Assembly (NCBI GenBank): GCA_050331395.1
Contig: JBHJGX010000059.1
Location: 1-32,330 of the forward strand
From: Thermohalobaculum sp050331395
GTDB lineage: Bacteria > Pseudomonadota > Alphaproteobacteria > Rhodobacterales > Rhodobacteraceae
DNA length: 32,330 nt
Reading direction: 5' to 3'
Positions 8,364 through 16,574 of this stretch are shown one piece after another. The notes beneath the pieces were generated by a model, which was given only the letters and a program-made list of their open reading frames with translations, had not been told where the DNA came from and ran no database searches. The translations under genes were made by a program, and so were the position numbers. Numbering within the stretch: position 1 is the stretch's first letter; each line of letters opens with the position of its first letter.

Positions 8364-9019
8364 GTGCCGAGGAAGCCGCCCGGATCATCCTCGAGGCGGG
8401 CGCGGTTTATACCCGCACCGAGGGCGAGCCGTTTTTCTTCTCGTCCGGCTGGGCGAGCCCCGTTTTCGTCGATGTCAAGCGGCTGATCTCGCTGCCCGAG
8501 GCGCGGGACCGGCTGATCGACCTCGCCCTCGCGCGCATCGACGCGGCCTTCCCGCCCGGCTCCTATGCGCAGATCGCGGGCTGCGAGTTGGCTGGCGTGC
8601 CATTTGCGGCCATCGTCGCGGATCGCCGGCACCTGCCGCTCGTCGTCGTGATGAAACAGGAGAAGGGCTTCGGCCGCCTCGCGCAGATCGAAGGGCGCTT
8701 TGCCGAGGGCACGGCGACGCTTCTTCTCGACGATCTGACCACCGACGGGCGAAGCAAAGTCCGGTTCCGCCGGGCGCTCGAAGCGGCAGGCGCCGAGGTT
8801 CGCGGGATCTTCGTGCTGCTCGACTACGGGGTCTTTCCCGGTCTTTCGGATATCCGTTCGCTGGTCGGGCTCCGCGATATCCTCGCTGCCGCGCGCGGGC
8901 CCGGACGGCTCGACCCGGCCGCGCTCGCCGTCTTCGAAGCCTTCGTGGCCGATGCGCCGGGCTGGTCCCGCGCCCATGGCGGCATCGCCCAGCTGCCAGA
9001 GCGCAGTGCCGTCCGCTGA
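8360..9019 (+). CDS. PyrE-like orotate phosphoribosyltransferase paralog
   Basis: A 219-residue type I phosphoribosyltransferase resembling orotate phosphoribosyltransferase, which joins orotate to PRPP to form OMP. Visible are the N-terminal FFFSSGWASPVFVDVKRLIS region (OPRT substrate hood; compare LSSGxxSPxYxDxRxLIS), GCELAGVPFAA (loop before the second strand), and the PRPP loop LLLDDLTTDGRSK (121-133). The mobile-loop motif that is normally RKxxKxxG reads MKQEKGFG at 98-105, so the Arg expected to contact the PRPP pyrophosphate is Met while both Lys residues remain. Its ATG overlaps the amidohydrolase stop (ATGA), and it ends the operon. pyrE is not a normal partner of peptide-type ABC genes. 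It may be a divergent paralog acting on a pyrimidine-like or other base. Family call strong, activity uncertain. Confidence 0.8.
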   Translation: MSAEEAARIILEAGAVYTRTEGEPFFFSSGWASPVFVDVKRLISLPEARDRLIDLALARIDAAFPPGSYAQIAGCELAGVPFAAIVADRRHLPLVVVMKQEKGFGRLAQIEGRFAEGTATLLLDDLTTDGRSKVRFRRALEAAGAEVRGIFVLLDYGVFPGLSDIRSLVGLRDILAAARGPGRLDPAALAVFEAFVADAPGWSRAHGGIAQLPERSAVR

Positions 9020-9043
9020 CACCCGACATCTGTCAACTGTACG

Positions 9044-10165
9044 CTAGGCCAACGTCTCGAACAGCCGGCGCTGCAGCGTCATCCGCGGCACGAGCGACGA
9101 GACGTAGAGATGCTCCTCCAACGTATGCGCCGCCGCCCCGTCGACCCCGAGCCCGTCGAGCGTCGGCACCCGCGCCGCGACAAAACTCCCGTCGCTGCCC
9201 CCGCCCGTATGCATGTCTTCGAGCGCGAAGCCGATCTCGGCGGCCAGGCCACGGGCGTGCTGAAAGAGCGCCTCGATCCCCGCGGTCTTGCGATAGGGGG
9301 GCCGGTTGATCCCGCCGGTCAGCGTCACCTCCACATCCCCGTCATGGGGCGCGAGCGCGCGGAGCCGGGCGTCGATCTCCTCGGCAATCTCCTCGGTCTC
9401 CATGCGCACGTCGATCCGGGCGTGGCACCATTCGGGCACGGTGTTGTCCGTGGTGCCGCCTTGGATCCGGCCCACGTTGAGCGTGAGCCCCCGCGCATAG
9501 TCGGTCATTCCCTCGATGGCGATCACCTGGCGGGCCATCTCGAGGACCGCGTTCCGCCCCTTGTCGTGGTTCGTGCCCGCATGGGCCGCCCGGCCGTGCG
9601 TCGAGATCCCGTAGCGCCCGACGCCGCGCCGCCCGGTCACGATCTTCCCGCCCGACCGCGCGGGCTCGGTCACGAGGACGTATTTCGCGCGCTCGGCGGC
9701 GCGCTCGATCAGGTCCCGCGAGGTCTCCGAGCCGGTCTCCTCGTCGGAATTGATCACGAGGCGCACGGGCAGCGGGGTCTCGACTTCCGCCTCGATCAGC
9801 GTCCTGAGCGCCCGATAGCAGATATAGGCGCCTCCCTTCATGTCGCAGATGCCGGGGCCGAAGGCCCGGTCGCCCTCGACCCGAAAGGGCAGCTGCCCAA
9901 GCGTGCCGACAGCGTGCACCGTATCGAGATGGGACAGGACCAGGACCCCGGTCTCGCCGGCGCGTGGATGCGGCAAATCGATCTCCAGATGGTCCCCCGC
10001 CCCCGCGCGCCCGGGGATCCGCACGACCCGCGCACCGAGCTCCGTATAGGCCTCGGCAACCAGGCCCATCAGCCGGTTGACGCCCTCGGGGTGGTCCGTC
10101 GGCGTCTCGATCTCGACCCAGGCGCGGAGCCCTTCGAGGATTTCGGCTTCGCTCGGAATGCGCAT
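9044..10165 (-). CDS. M20 peptidase, glutamate carboxypeptidase (CPG2)-like
   Basis: A 373-residue di-zinc exopeptidase of the M20A CPG2-like group, whose members release C-terminal Glu or other amino acids from N-acyl or folate-type conjugates. Motifs: LSHLDTVH (H79, D81), GICDMKGG (D108), SDEETGS (E142/E143), VTEPAR (E167), GRAAHAGT (lid domain), HTGGGSDGSF and AAHTLEEH (H347). No signal peptide is evident, so it is probably cytoplasmic. The start ATG has GGGAGGG 4-10 nt upstream on the minus strand. It ends with TAG at a natural family C-terminus and is convergent with the PyrE-like gene, 24 bp apart, and divergent from the CocE-type hydrolase. The context of several amide hydrolases suggests cleavage of imported peptide-like compounds. 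Confidence 0.85.
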   Translation of the reverse strand: MRIPSEAEILEGLRAWVEIETPTDHPEGVNRLMGLVAEAYTELGARVVRIPGRAGAGDHLEIDLPHPRAGETGVLVLSHLDTVHAVGTLGQLPFRVEGDRAFGPGICDMKGGAYICYRALRTLIEAEVETPLPVRLVINSDEETGSETSRDLIERAAERAKYVLVTEPARSGGKIVTGRRGVGRYGISTHGRAAHAGTNHDKGRNAVLEMARQVIAIEGMTDYARGLTLNVGRIQGGTTDNTVPEWCHARIDVRMETEEIAEEIDARLRALAPHDGDVEVTLTGGINRPPYRKTAGIEALFQHARGLAAEIGFALEDMHTGGGSDGSFVAARVPTLDGLGVDGAAAHTLEEHLYVSSLVPRMTLQRRLFETLA

Positions 10166-10246
10166 GGGTCCCTCCCTGATCTATGCGGCGCCTGCCATAC
10201 TGTGCCAGGCTCGGGCGCGAGGGAAAGCGGCAAGAGGACCGGTCAC

Positions 10247-12106
10247 ATGGGAGACGATCCGCGGGCGGGCGAGGCATGGCGGCTCGACCCGGGCGCCTAT
10301 CTGATCTCGCGCCCGCGCGAGCATGCGATCCCCGAGCCCCGCTCGGCCTATCTGTCGATGCGCGACGGGGTGCGGCTCGCGACGGATCTCTATTTGCCCG
10401 ACGACGCCGACGGGCCTTGGCCCGCGGTTCTGATCTTCACGCCCTATTACCGGCGGTTCCGGCGGGCCGAGGGGGCGACGGCCGAGCCCTCGCCCAATAT
10501 CGCGATCTATCGGGACATGTTCGTGCCACGGGGCTATGCGCTCCTCGTCACCGATGTACGGGGCACGGGCGCGTCCTTCGGGCACCGGGACAGCTTCCGT
10601 TCGCCGGCCGAGCGCGCCGATTACGCAGAGGTGGTGGCCTGGGCGGCGGCGCAGCCCTGGTCCGACGGGTGCCTCGGAGCAACCGGGATCTCGTATCTGG
10701 GCGCGGCCGCCGATTTCGCCGCCGCCTCGGGCCATCCAGCACTCAAGGCGATCGCGCCGATCTCGGCAGTCTGGGACACCTACAGGGACCATTTCTATCC
10801 GGGCGGCTGTTTCCTCACCCATCTCGCCCGCGCCTATGGGCGGCTTTGCGATGCGCTCGACCATGACGACCGGGCGGCCCTCGCGAACTATGCCTATTTC
10901 AAGGATCCGGCGCTCCTCGGACCCGCGCCCGTCGACGACGACCCGGACGGCGTTCTCTTGGCGGAGGCCCTCCGCGATCACCGCGCCAACGCGAATATGG
11001 CCGATTTCCTCGCCGAGTTCCGGTTTCGCGAGGAGAGCCTGCCCCACGACCCCGGGTTTACCTCGGACAGCTTCAGCCCCCACGCCGCCGCGCCCGCGAT
11101 GCGCGCGGATCTCGCGGTGCTGTCGATCTCCGGCTGGTATGACGGGGCCTATGCGAACGGTGCGATCGCCCGGTATCTGTCGGCGCCGGCTGCCCATCGT
11201 CGGCTCTTGATCGGGCCCTGGGACCACGGCGCAAGGGTGAACGGCAGCCCCTGGCGCGCCCGGGAGACGCCGGAATTCCCGGTCCTCGGCGAGATCCTTC
11301 GATTTTTCGACGAACACGTGGCGGGGCGGGAGACGGGCCTCTCCGACGAGGCGCCCGTGCATCTTCACGTGATGGGCGAAGAGCATTGGACGGCGGCCCA
11401 GAGCTGGCCCGTCGCGACGGGCGCGCAGCGCCTCTATCCGCGGTCCGAGGGCGGCCTGTCGGAGAGCCCGGGCGCGGCGACCAGCCTGGACATCGTCGCG
11501 GATTTTGCGCTCGGCACCGGTCGCGCCACCCGCTATGCCCGGCTCGCCGCAGAAGACTGCCGAAGCTACTACCCGGACTGGGCCGAGCGGTCGGCCGCCA
11601 TGCCCGCCTTCGCCTCAAAGCCGCTCGACGCGCACCGGATCGTCGCCGGCCATGCGGTGCTCGATCTGACGCTCGCGATCGACCGAACCGATGCCTGTGT
11701 CTTCGCCTATCTCGAGGATCTCTGGCCGGACGGCCGCCGCATCTATGTGAGCGAAGGGATGCTGCGGCTTTTGCACCGGCGCGAGATCGGGACGGAGACG
11801 GATGCAGAGCCCGCCGGCACCTACCGGGCCGCCTGGCCGTTGCGCCGGTTCTCCCGCGCCGACGCCGCGCCGGTGACCCCAGGCGAGGAGATCGCCGTGC
11901 GGATCCCGTTTCTCCCCGTCGCCTGGCGGTTCGGCGAAGGGCACCGGATCGGCCTCCGGCTCGCCGGCGCCGACCGGGACAATTTCGCGCTCTGGCCCTA
12001 CGGGCGGCCAGGCACCTGGCAGCTTCGCCTCGGCGCTCAGGGGACGTCGCTCGTGCTGCCGACGCTCGACCTCGGCCGCACCTCGCGCTCTCGCCGCGCC
12101 GCATAG
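10247..12106 (+). CDS. CocE/NonD family hydrolase (S15 X-Pro dipeptidyl-peptidase type)
   Basis: A 619-residue alpha/beta hydrolase of the CocE/NonD family, which includes cocaine esterase, glutaryl acylase relatives and X-Pro dipeptidyl-peptidases. The catalytic triad is visible: nucleophile S149 in GISYLG, Asp299 in GWYDGAYANG, His327 in PWDHGA. The oxyanion motif TPYYRR lies at 65-70 and DVRGTGAS at 103-110. The C-terminal jelly-roll domain (from about 420) shows the family's IRIPFLPVAWRF-like and HRIGLRLAGAD segments. No signal peptide. The frame stays open far upstream, but ATG 10247 has AAGAGGA about 8 nt before it and starts where family homology begins. It ends with TAG and overlaps the EamA transporter gene tail to tail by 70 bp. 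Substrate may be an ester or amide; unknown. Confidence 0.87.
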   Translation: MGDDPRAGEAWRLDPGAYLISRPREHAIPEPRSAYLSMRDGVRLATDLYLPDDADGPWPAVLIFTPYYRRFRRAEGATAEPSPNIAIYRDMFVPRGYALLVTDVRGTGASFGHRDSFRSPAERADYAEVVAWAAAQPWSDGCLGATGISYLGAAADFAAASGHPALKAIAPISAVWDTYRDHFYPGGCFLTHLARAYGRLCDALDHDDRAALANYAYFKDPALLGPAPVDDDPDGVLLAEALRDHRANANMADFLAEFRFREESLPHDPGFTSDSFSPHAAAPAMRADLAVLSISGWYDGAYANGAIARYLSAPAAHRRLLIGPWDHGARVNGSPWRARETPEFPVLGEILRFFDEHVAGRETGLSDEAPVHLHVMGEEHWTAAQSWPVATGAQRLYPRSEGGLSESPGAATSLDIVADFALGTGRATRYARLAAEDCRSYYPDWAERSAAMPAFASKPLDAHRIVAGHAVLDLTLAIDRTDACVFAYLEDLWPDGRRIYVSEGMLRLLHRREIGTETDAEPAGTYRAAWPLRRFSRADAAPVTPGEEIAVRIPFLPVAWRFGEGHRIGLRLAGADRDNFALWPYGRPGTWQLRLGAQGTSLVLPTLDLGRTSRSRRAA

Positions 12107-12969
12107 AAGGCGGCAGCGAAAATCAGCGCGGCCCCGATCCAGGTCCAAAGATCGATCAACTCGCCGAAGAGCAGCCAACCGAAGAGCACGGCGAAAGGCA
12201 GCCGGGCGAAATCGGCGCCCATGACGATGGAGGCATCCGCCGCTCGGAGCGCCCGCGCGAGCGTGATATGCCCAAGCATGCCGAGGGCGCCCATCAGCGC
12301 GAAGACGGCCCAAAGCTCGAGGGTGAGCGGCTGCCAGACCCAGAGACCCGGGCCGAGCGCGACAGCCGTCATCATCAGCGTGGTGATCAGGACGACCTTG
12401 TCCGGATCGTCCCGATCGGCGAGGCGTTTGATGAAAAGGCTCGAGACCGCCATCGCCATCGCCGAGACCACCGCCAGCCACGTGCCCGGCGAGGCCGGCA
12501 CGAGGCCCGGGCGGAGGATCACCAGCATCCCGCAAAAGCCGATGCCGACGGCCGCCCAGCGCCGCCAGCGCACCCGCTCGCCGAGGAAAAGCGCCGCGCC
12601 CAAGGTGGCGAAGAGCGGCATCAGAAAGCCGATCGCGGTCACTTCTCCGACCGGCGAGAGCGCAACGGCTGCGAACCAAGTGGTCATCGCCAGCGATCCC
12701 GCCGCCACCCGCACGAGATAGATCCGCCAGTGCCGCGTGCGCACCATCTCGAGCCCACGCACCGCCGCCATAGGCGCCATGGCGACCGCCGCAAAGACGA
12801 GGCGCAAGAACACGATCTGGAGGACCGCCACGCCCTCGAGCGCGGCGTATCGCCCGCAGATCGCCACGCCCGAGAGGAGCGCGCAGGAAAGCACCATCCA
12901 GAGGATCCCGGCGGCCGGGCTCTTGACCGCCGCGCGCGAGGCAGTCTCTGAGGCAGGAACGGAGGGCAT
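12037..12969 (-). CDS. DMT-superfamily transporter, EamA type
   Basis: A 310-residue inner-membrane protein with about ten hydrophobic helices arranged as two EamA repeats. Repeat one spans roughly 20-150 (GILWMVLSCALLSGVAICGR ... LGAALFLGERVRWRRW) and repeat two roughly 160-290 (LAVVSAMAMAVSSLFIKRLA ... LLFGELIDLWTWIGAALIF). The paired FLGER and LFGEL motifs at the end of each repeat are the usual EamA markers. Such proteins export or import small metabolites, often amino acids or amines. The start has AGGACG 5 nt upstream. The 3' 70 bp are shared with the CocE-type gene on the other strand, so both C-termini are encoded in the overlap. In this context export of excess amino acid released by the hydrolases is plausible, but that is inference. 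Confidence 0.87.
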   Translation of the reverse strand: MPSVPASETASRAAVKSPAAGILWMVLSCALLSGVAICGRYAALEGVAVLQIVFLRLVFAAVAMAPMAAVRGLEMVRTRHWRIYLVRVAAGSLAMTTWFAAVALSPVGEVTAIGFLMPLFATLGAALFLGERVRWRRWAAVGIGFCGMLVILRPGLVPASPGTWLAVVSAMAMAVSSLFIKRLADRDDPDKVVLITTLMMTAVALGPGLWVWQPLTLELWAVFALMGALGMLGHITLARALRAADASIVMGADFARLPFAVLFGWLLFGELIDLWTWIGAALIFAAAFYAARREREVRPRSSVGSTSDVP

Positions 12970-13158
12970 GGCGTCCTAATCGGCAATCAATTCGCGCCAC
13001 AGCCTACGCTGCGCGCATCTCGACGGCCAGAGCCCAAAGGAAAGGCGCCCCGCCGGCCGAAGCAGCTTGCGCACCCCCGGTGTTGATGCCAGTCTTTTCG
13101 GACAAACGCATATGCAGAGGCGGTCCACCGTCCGGTCATCAACAGGAGGTCCTCGGAA
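12970..13158. other. intergenic region between divergent EamA gene and second ABC operon
   Basis: This 189-bp gap separates divergent genes and must hold promoters for both, but no -35/-10 pair with acceptable spacing stands out. The region 13083-13115 is locally less G/C-rich (TTGATG ... CATATG), yet its spacer is 20 nt or more. The only firm signal is AGGAGGT at 13144-13150, a near-perfect ribosome binding site 8 nt before the second binding-protein start, which predicts strong translation of that gene. Confidence 0.4.
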
Positions 13159-14697
13159 ATGAAACTCAGGTTGTTCGCCGCCACGTCGATGGCGGCCGCC
13201 CTCGCCGCGGCGCCGGCGCTTGCCGGCAAGGCCGACGACACGCTCGTCTGGTCGACGGATCGCGAGGTTGCCGTCGTCGACCCGTACTACAACAACACTC
13301 GAGAGCTCGTGATCATGGGCCATCTCGGCTTTGATGCGCTCTTGTTCCGGAACCTGGAGACGGGCGCATACGAGCCACTGTTGGCGACCGAATGGACCTG
13401 GGTCGACGACACGACCATGGATCTGACGCTTCGCGAGGGCGTGGTCTTCCATGACGGCACGAGCTTCGGCCCCGAGGATGTCGCCTATACGGTGAACCAT
13501 GTCGCGTCGGAGGAGAGCGGCGTGCTCACCTCGCAGAATGTCAACTGGCTCGAGAGCGCCGAAGTCACCGGCGAGACCACCGTCCGGCTCCATCTCGACG
13601 CTCCGTTCCCGGCAGCCCTCGCCTATATGGCCGGCGCCATCTTCATCGTTCCCGAGGGCCATTACGACAGCGCGCCCGTCGGCGCGGACGGCAAGCCCGA
13701 TTACGGCTCGGTCGAGCCGGTGGGCACCGGGCCTTACAAATACGCGGGCCAGCGCACGGGAGAATACGTGGATTGGGAGGCCAACGCCGATTACTTCGAA
13801 GGCGGCCCGAAAGGCACGCCGTCGATCGGCAATATCCGGTTCCGCACGATCAAAGAGCCGAACACCCAGATGGCCGAGCTGCTGACCGGCGGCATCGACT
13901 GGATCTGGGACGTGCCGAAGGAGCAGGCCGAGCGCCTCGCCGATACGGGCCAGGTGCAGGTGGAGAACGCCAAGACCTTCCGGATCTCGTATCTGACCTT
14001 CGACGTGGCGGGCCGGTCGAACACCGACGCCTTCGCCGATAAGCGCGTGCGCCAGGCGATTGCGCACGCCATCGACCGCGAGGCGATCACCCGCAACCTG
14101 GTCGGCCCGGCGTCGGTCGTGATCCCGTCGGCCTGCCACCCGGATCAGTTCGGCTGCGCCCAGGACGTGCCGAGCTATGCCTTCGATCCGGAGAAGGCCA
14201 AGGCGCTTCTCGCCGAGGCGGGATATCCGGACGGCTTCGAGTTCGACATCTATGCCTATCGCCAGCGCGAGTACACCGAGGCGGTGATCGGCGATCTGGC
14301 GAAGATCGGCGTGCGGGCGAATTTGAATTTCCTCCAGTACCGGGCGCTTCGCGATCTGATCTGGAACGGGCAGACCCCGCTCGCGCATATGACCTGGGGC
14401 TCGAACTCGATCCCGGACGTCTCGGCCTCGACCAGCCACTTCTTCTCGGGCGGCAAGGACGACCCCTCGGGCCCGGGCGGCGATCCGGAGGTCGTCGCGC
14501 TCCTCGAGCAGGGCGACACCACCATCGAGCCCGCCGACCGTGCCGCCGCCTACAAGGCCGCGCTGAGCAAGATCGCCGAGGAAGCGTACTGGGTGCCGAT
14601 GTTCACCTATGCCAAGTACTACGCGTTCTCGAACGATCTCGATTTCGAGACGACGCCCGATGAAATCCCGCGCTTTTATGCGGCGTCTTGGAAGTAA
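13159..14697 (+). CDS. ABC transporter substrate-binding protein, family 5 (operon C)
   Basis: A 512-residue periplasmic binding protein of the DppA/OppA type. The signal peptide is clear: MKLRLF then an Ala-rich core with probable cleavage after ALA (20-22). The mature protein starts GKADDTLVWSTDREV and has the family elements MDLTLREGVVFHDGTSF, GTGPYKYAG, VRQAIAHAIDREAI and LLAEAGYPDGFEF. It is only distantly similar to the binding protein at 1476, so the two importers probably take up different ligands. AGGAGGT 8 nt upstream fixes the start. A perfect 7-bp stem hairpin follows the stop and precedes the permease genes. Ligand unknown; the hydrolases at the end of the operon point to small peptides, gamma-glutamyl-like or amide compounds. 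Confidence 0.89.
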   Translation: MKLRLFAATSMAAALAAAPALAGKADDTLVWSTDREVAVVDPYYNNTRELVIMGHLGFDALLFRNLETGAYEPLLATEWTWVDDTTMDLTLREGVVFHDGTSFGPEDVAYTVNHVASEESGVLTSQNVNWLESAEVTGETTVRLHLDAPFPAALAYMAGAIFIVPEGHYDSAPVGADGKPDYGSVEPVGTGPYKYAGQRTGEYVDWEANADYFEGGPKGTPSIGNIRFRTIKEPNTQMAELLTGGIDWIWDVPKEQAERLADTGQVQVENAKTFRISYLTFDVAGRSNTDAFADKRVRQAIAHAIDREAITRNLVGPASVVIPSACHPDQFGCAQDVPSYAFDPEKAKALLAEAGYPDGFEFDIYAYRQREYTEAVIGDLAKIGVRANLNFLQYRALRDLIWNGQTPLAHMTWGSNSIPDVSASTSHFFSGGKDDPSGPGGDPEVVALLEQGDTTIEPADRAAAYKAALSKIAEEAYWVPMFTYAKYYAFSNDLDFETTPDEIPRFYAASWK

Positions 14698-14708
14698 GAG
14701 CTGAGCAT

Positions 14709-14727
14709 CCGGGCCGTCCTGGCCCGG
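14709..14727 (+). terminator. intercistronic hairpin after the second binding-protein gene
   Basis: CCGGGCC (14709-14715) and GGCCCGG (14721-14727) form a perfect 7-bp stem with a 5-nt loop, in the 52-bp gap before the permease gene. There is no U-tract. It mirrors the hairpin at 3068 in the first ABC operon and likely acts as a partial terminator or 3' stabiliser that raises binding-protein levels relative to the membrane subunits. Confidence 0.5.
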
Positions 14728-14749
14728 GTCGCCGAGCGGAGCGCGCCCC

Positions 14750-15667
14750 ATGCTCGCCTATGTCCTAAGACGCCTCGGAGTGGCGGTGCTTGTGGCGCTG
14801 ACCGTGTCGCTCATCACTTTCTCGATGATCTATCTTTCGGGCGACCCGGCGGTCGCGCTCGCCGGCGAGACCGCGACCGAGGAGGACATCGAGCGGGTAC
14901 GGGGCTTTTTTGGCTATGACCGGCCGATCATCGTTCAATATCTCGACTGGCTCTGGCGCGCGCTGCAAGGCGATTTCGGCCAGTCGAACTATCTCCGCGA
15001 ACCCGTTGCCGAGGTGATCTTCGACCGCCTGCCGACCACGATGCTGCTTGGCGCGTGCGCTCTCGCCTTCGCGCTCATCCTCTCGATCCCGCTCGGCGTG
15101 GTCGCGGCGCTCCGACCGAACAGCCTGATCGACCGGGCCGCCCTCACGCTTGCGGTAATCGGCCAGGCGATGCCGACTTTTTGGTTCGCGCTCACCATGG
15201 TGCTCTGGTTCGGGATCACTTGGCGGCTGCTGCCGATCACCGGAACCGATAGTTGGGCGCATTTCATCATGCCGTCCATTGCGCTCGGGTACTACATCAC
15301 CCCGGCGGTCATGCGGTTGACCCGCGCCGGCATGCTCGACGTGCTCCAGGCGGATTACATTCGCACGGCGCGCGCCAAGGGGCTCCGGCCCCGCACCGTC
15401 CTCTTCAAGCACGCGCTGCGGAACGCGATCATCCCCGTGGTCGCCCTCGCGGCCGTGCAGTTCGGCTTCATGCTGGGCGGCTCCATCGTCATCGAGACGA
15501 TCTTCGCGATCAATGGGCTCGGCTATCTCGCCTGGGAATCCATTCAGCGCGCCGATTTGCCGATGATGCAGGCAATCGTTCTCGTGCTCTCGATCTTCTA
15601 TATCGTGCTGACATTGGTCGCCGACGTGTTGAACGCCTGGCTCGACCCACGGCTGAGGACCGCCTGA
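14750..15667 (+). CDS. ABC transporter permease, DppB type (operon C)
   Basis: A 305-residue permease subunit. MLAYVLRRLGVAVLVALTVSLITF is the usual DppB opening helix (only part quoted as a family landmark). The periplasmic region runs to about 95, followed by five further helices. The EAA coupling region is DYIRTARAKGLRPR with LRNAIIPVVA after it (about 201-230). It ends ADVLNAWLDPRLRTA. CGGAG lies 8 nt before the ATG. It is separated from the next permease by a single base, so the two are almost certainly co-translated. It pairs with the protein at 15669 to form the channel of the second importer. Confidence 0.9.
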   Translation: MLAYVLRRLGVAVLVALTVSLITFSMIYLSGDPAVALAGETATEEDIERVRGFFGYDRPIIVQYLDWLWRALQGDFGQSNYLREPVAEVIFDRLPTTMLLGACALAFALILSIPLGVVAALRPNSLIDRAALTLAVIGQAMPTFWFALTMVLWFGITWRLLPITGTDSWAHFIMPSIALGYYITPAVMRLTRAGMLDVLQADYIRTARAKGLRPRTVLFKHALRNAIIPVVALAAVQFGFMLGGSIVIETIFAINGLGYLAWESIQRADLPMMQAIVLVLSIFYIVLTLVADVLNAWLDPRLRTA

Positions 15668-15668
15668 G

Positions 15669-16574
15669 ATGGCCGTCATCGAACCCCACGCGCCGGCTGC
15701 CATCGGCGCGCCGAGCGCCGGAGCGATCTTGCGTCGCCGCGTCTTCGGTCATTCGGGCTTTGTCTTCGGCGCCGTTGTCCTCGGGCTCATCGTGCTGATG
15801 GCGATCTTCGCGCCGGTCCTCGCGCAGCACGACCCCTATGACCAAGTCCTCGACCGCAAGCTGATCCCGCCGATCTGGTTCGACAGCCCCAAGGTCACTT
15901 GGGAGCATCCGCTCGGCACCGATCATTTCGGCCGGGATTACCTCTCTCGGGTGATCTGGGGCGCACGGATCGCATTGATGATCGGCTTCTCGGCGATGCT
16001 GATTTCGCTCGTCATCGGCACGACCATCGGTGTGCTCGCCGGCTATTTCGGCGGCTGGGTGGATACGATCCTCAGCTTCGTGATCACCACACGCCTCTCA
16101 ATGCCCGTCGTGCTCGTGGCGCTTGCGGTGGTCAGCATCGTCGGCTCGTCGCTCACGGTGGTGATCTGGGTGCTGGGGCTCTTGATCTGGGACCAATTTG
16201 CCGTGGTCATGCGCGCGGCGACGCAACAGATCCGCAGCCGCGATTTCGTCGCGGCGGCCGAGGCAATCGGCTGCTCGACGCCGCGGATCCTCGCCTCGGA
16301 GATCCTGCCGAACGTGGCGGGCAGCCTCATCGTTGTGGCGACCGTCGAAGTGGCACACGCCATTGTGCTCGAAGCCGCGCTCTCGTTCCTCGGGCTCGGG
16401 GTCCAGCCGCCCGAACCGTCCTGGGGCCTGATGATCTCGGAAGCCAAGGGCCTGATGTTCTTCGACGGCTGGCTGATCGCGATCCCGGGCGCGGCGCTCT
16501 TCGTGCTGCTTTTGGCCATCAACCTGCTCGGCGACGGGCTCCGGGACGTCTCCGCGCCCGAGGGGCGAAGCTGA
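15669..16574 (+). CDS. ABC transporter permease, DppC type (operon C)
   Basis: A 301-residue permease subunit with the OppC_N layout: cytoplasmic N-terminus, first helix around 34-53 ending FAPVLAQHDPYDQ, then LGTDHFGRDYLSRVIWGARIAL at the start of the transmembrane domain. The EAA region reads SRDFVAAAEAIGCSTPRI with ILPNVAGSLIVV after it. LSFLGLGVQPPEPSWGLM and the terminal GDGLRDVSAPEGRS agree with the family. ATG is 1 nt after the previous stop, and its own stop overlaps the next start (TGATG). Heterodimer partner of the permease at 14750. Confidence 0.9.
   Translation: MAVIEPHAPAAIGAPSAGAILRRRVFGHSGFVFGAVVLGLIVLMAIFAPVLAQHDPYDQVLDRKLIPPIWFDSPKVTWEHPLGTDHFGRDYLSRVIWGARIALMIGFSAMLISLVIGTTIGVLAGYFGGWVDTILSFVITTRLSMPVVLVALAVVSIVGSSLTVVIWVLGLLIWDQFAVVMRAATQQIRSRDFVAAAEAIGCSTPRILASEILPNVAGSLIVVATVEVAHAIVLEAALSFLGLGVQPPEPSWGLMISEAKGLMFFDGWLIAIPGAALFVLLLAINLLGDGLRDVSAPEGRS

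Noticed and set aside
12976..14751. Very long open frame on the minus strand opposite the second binding-protein gene
   Set aside because: It is antisense to a clearly homologous gene, rich in Arg/Asp/Gly as expected of a G/C-biased shadow frame, and has no domain-like pattern. Similar frames oppose nearly every gene here.
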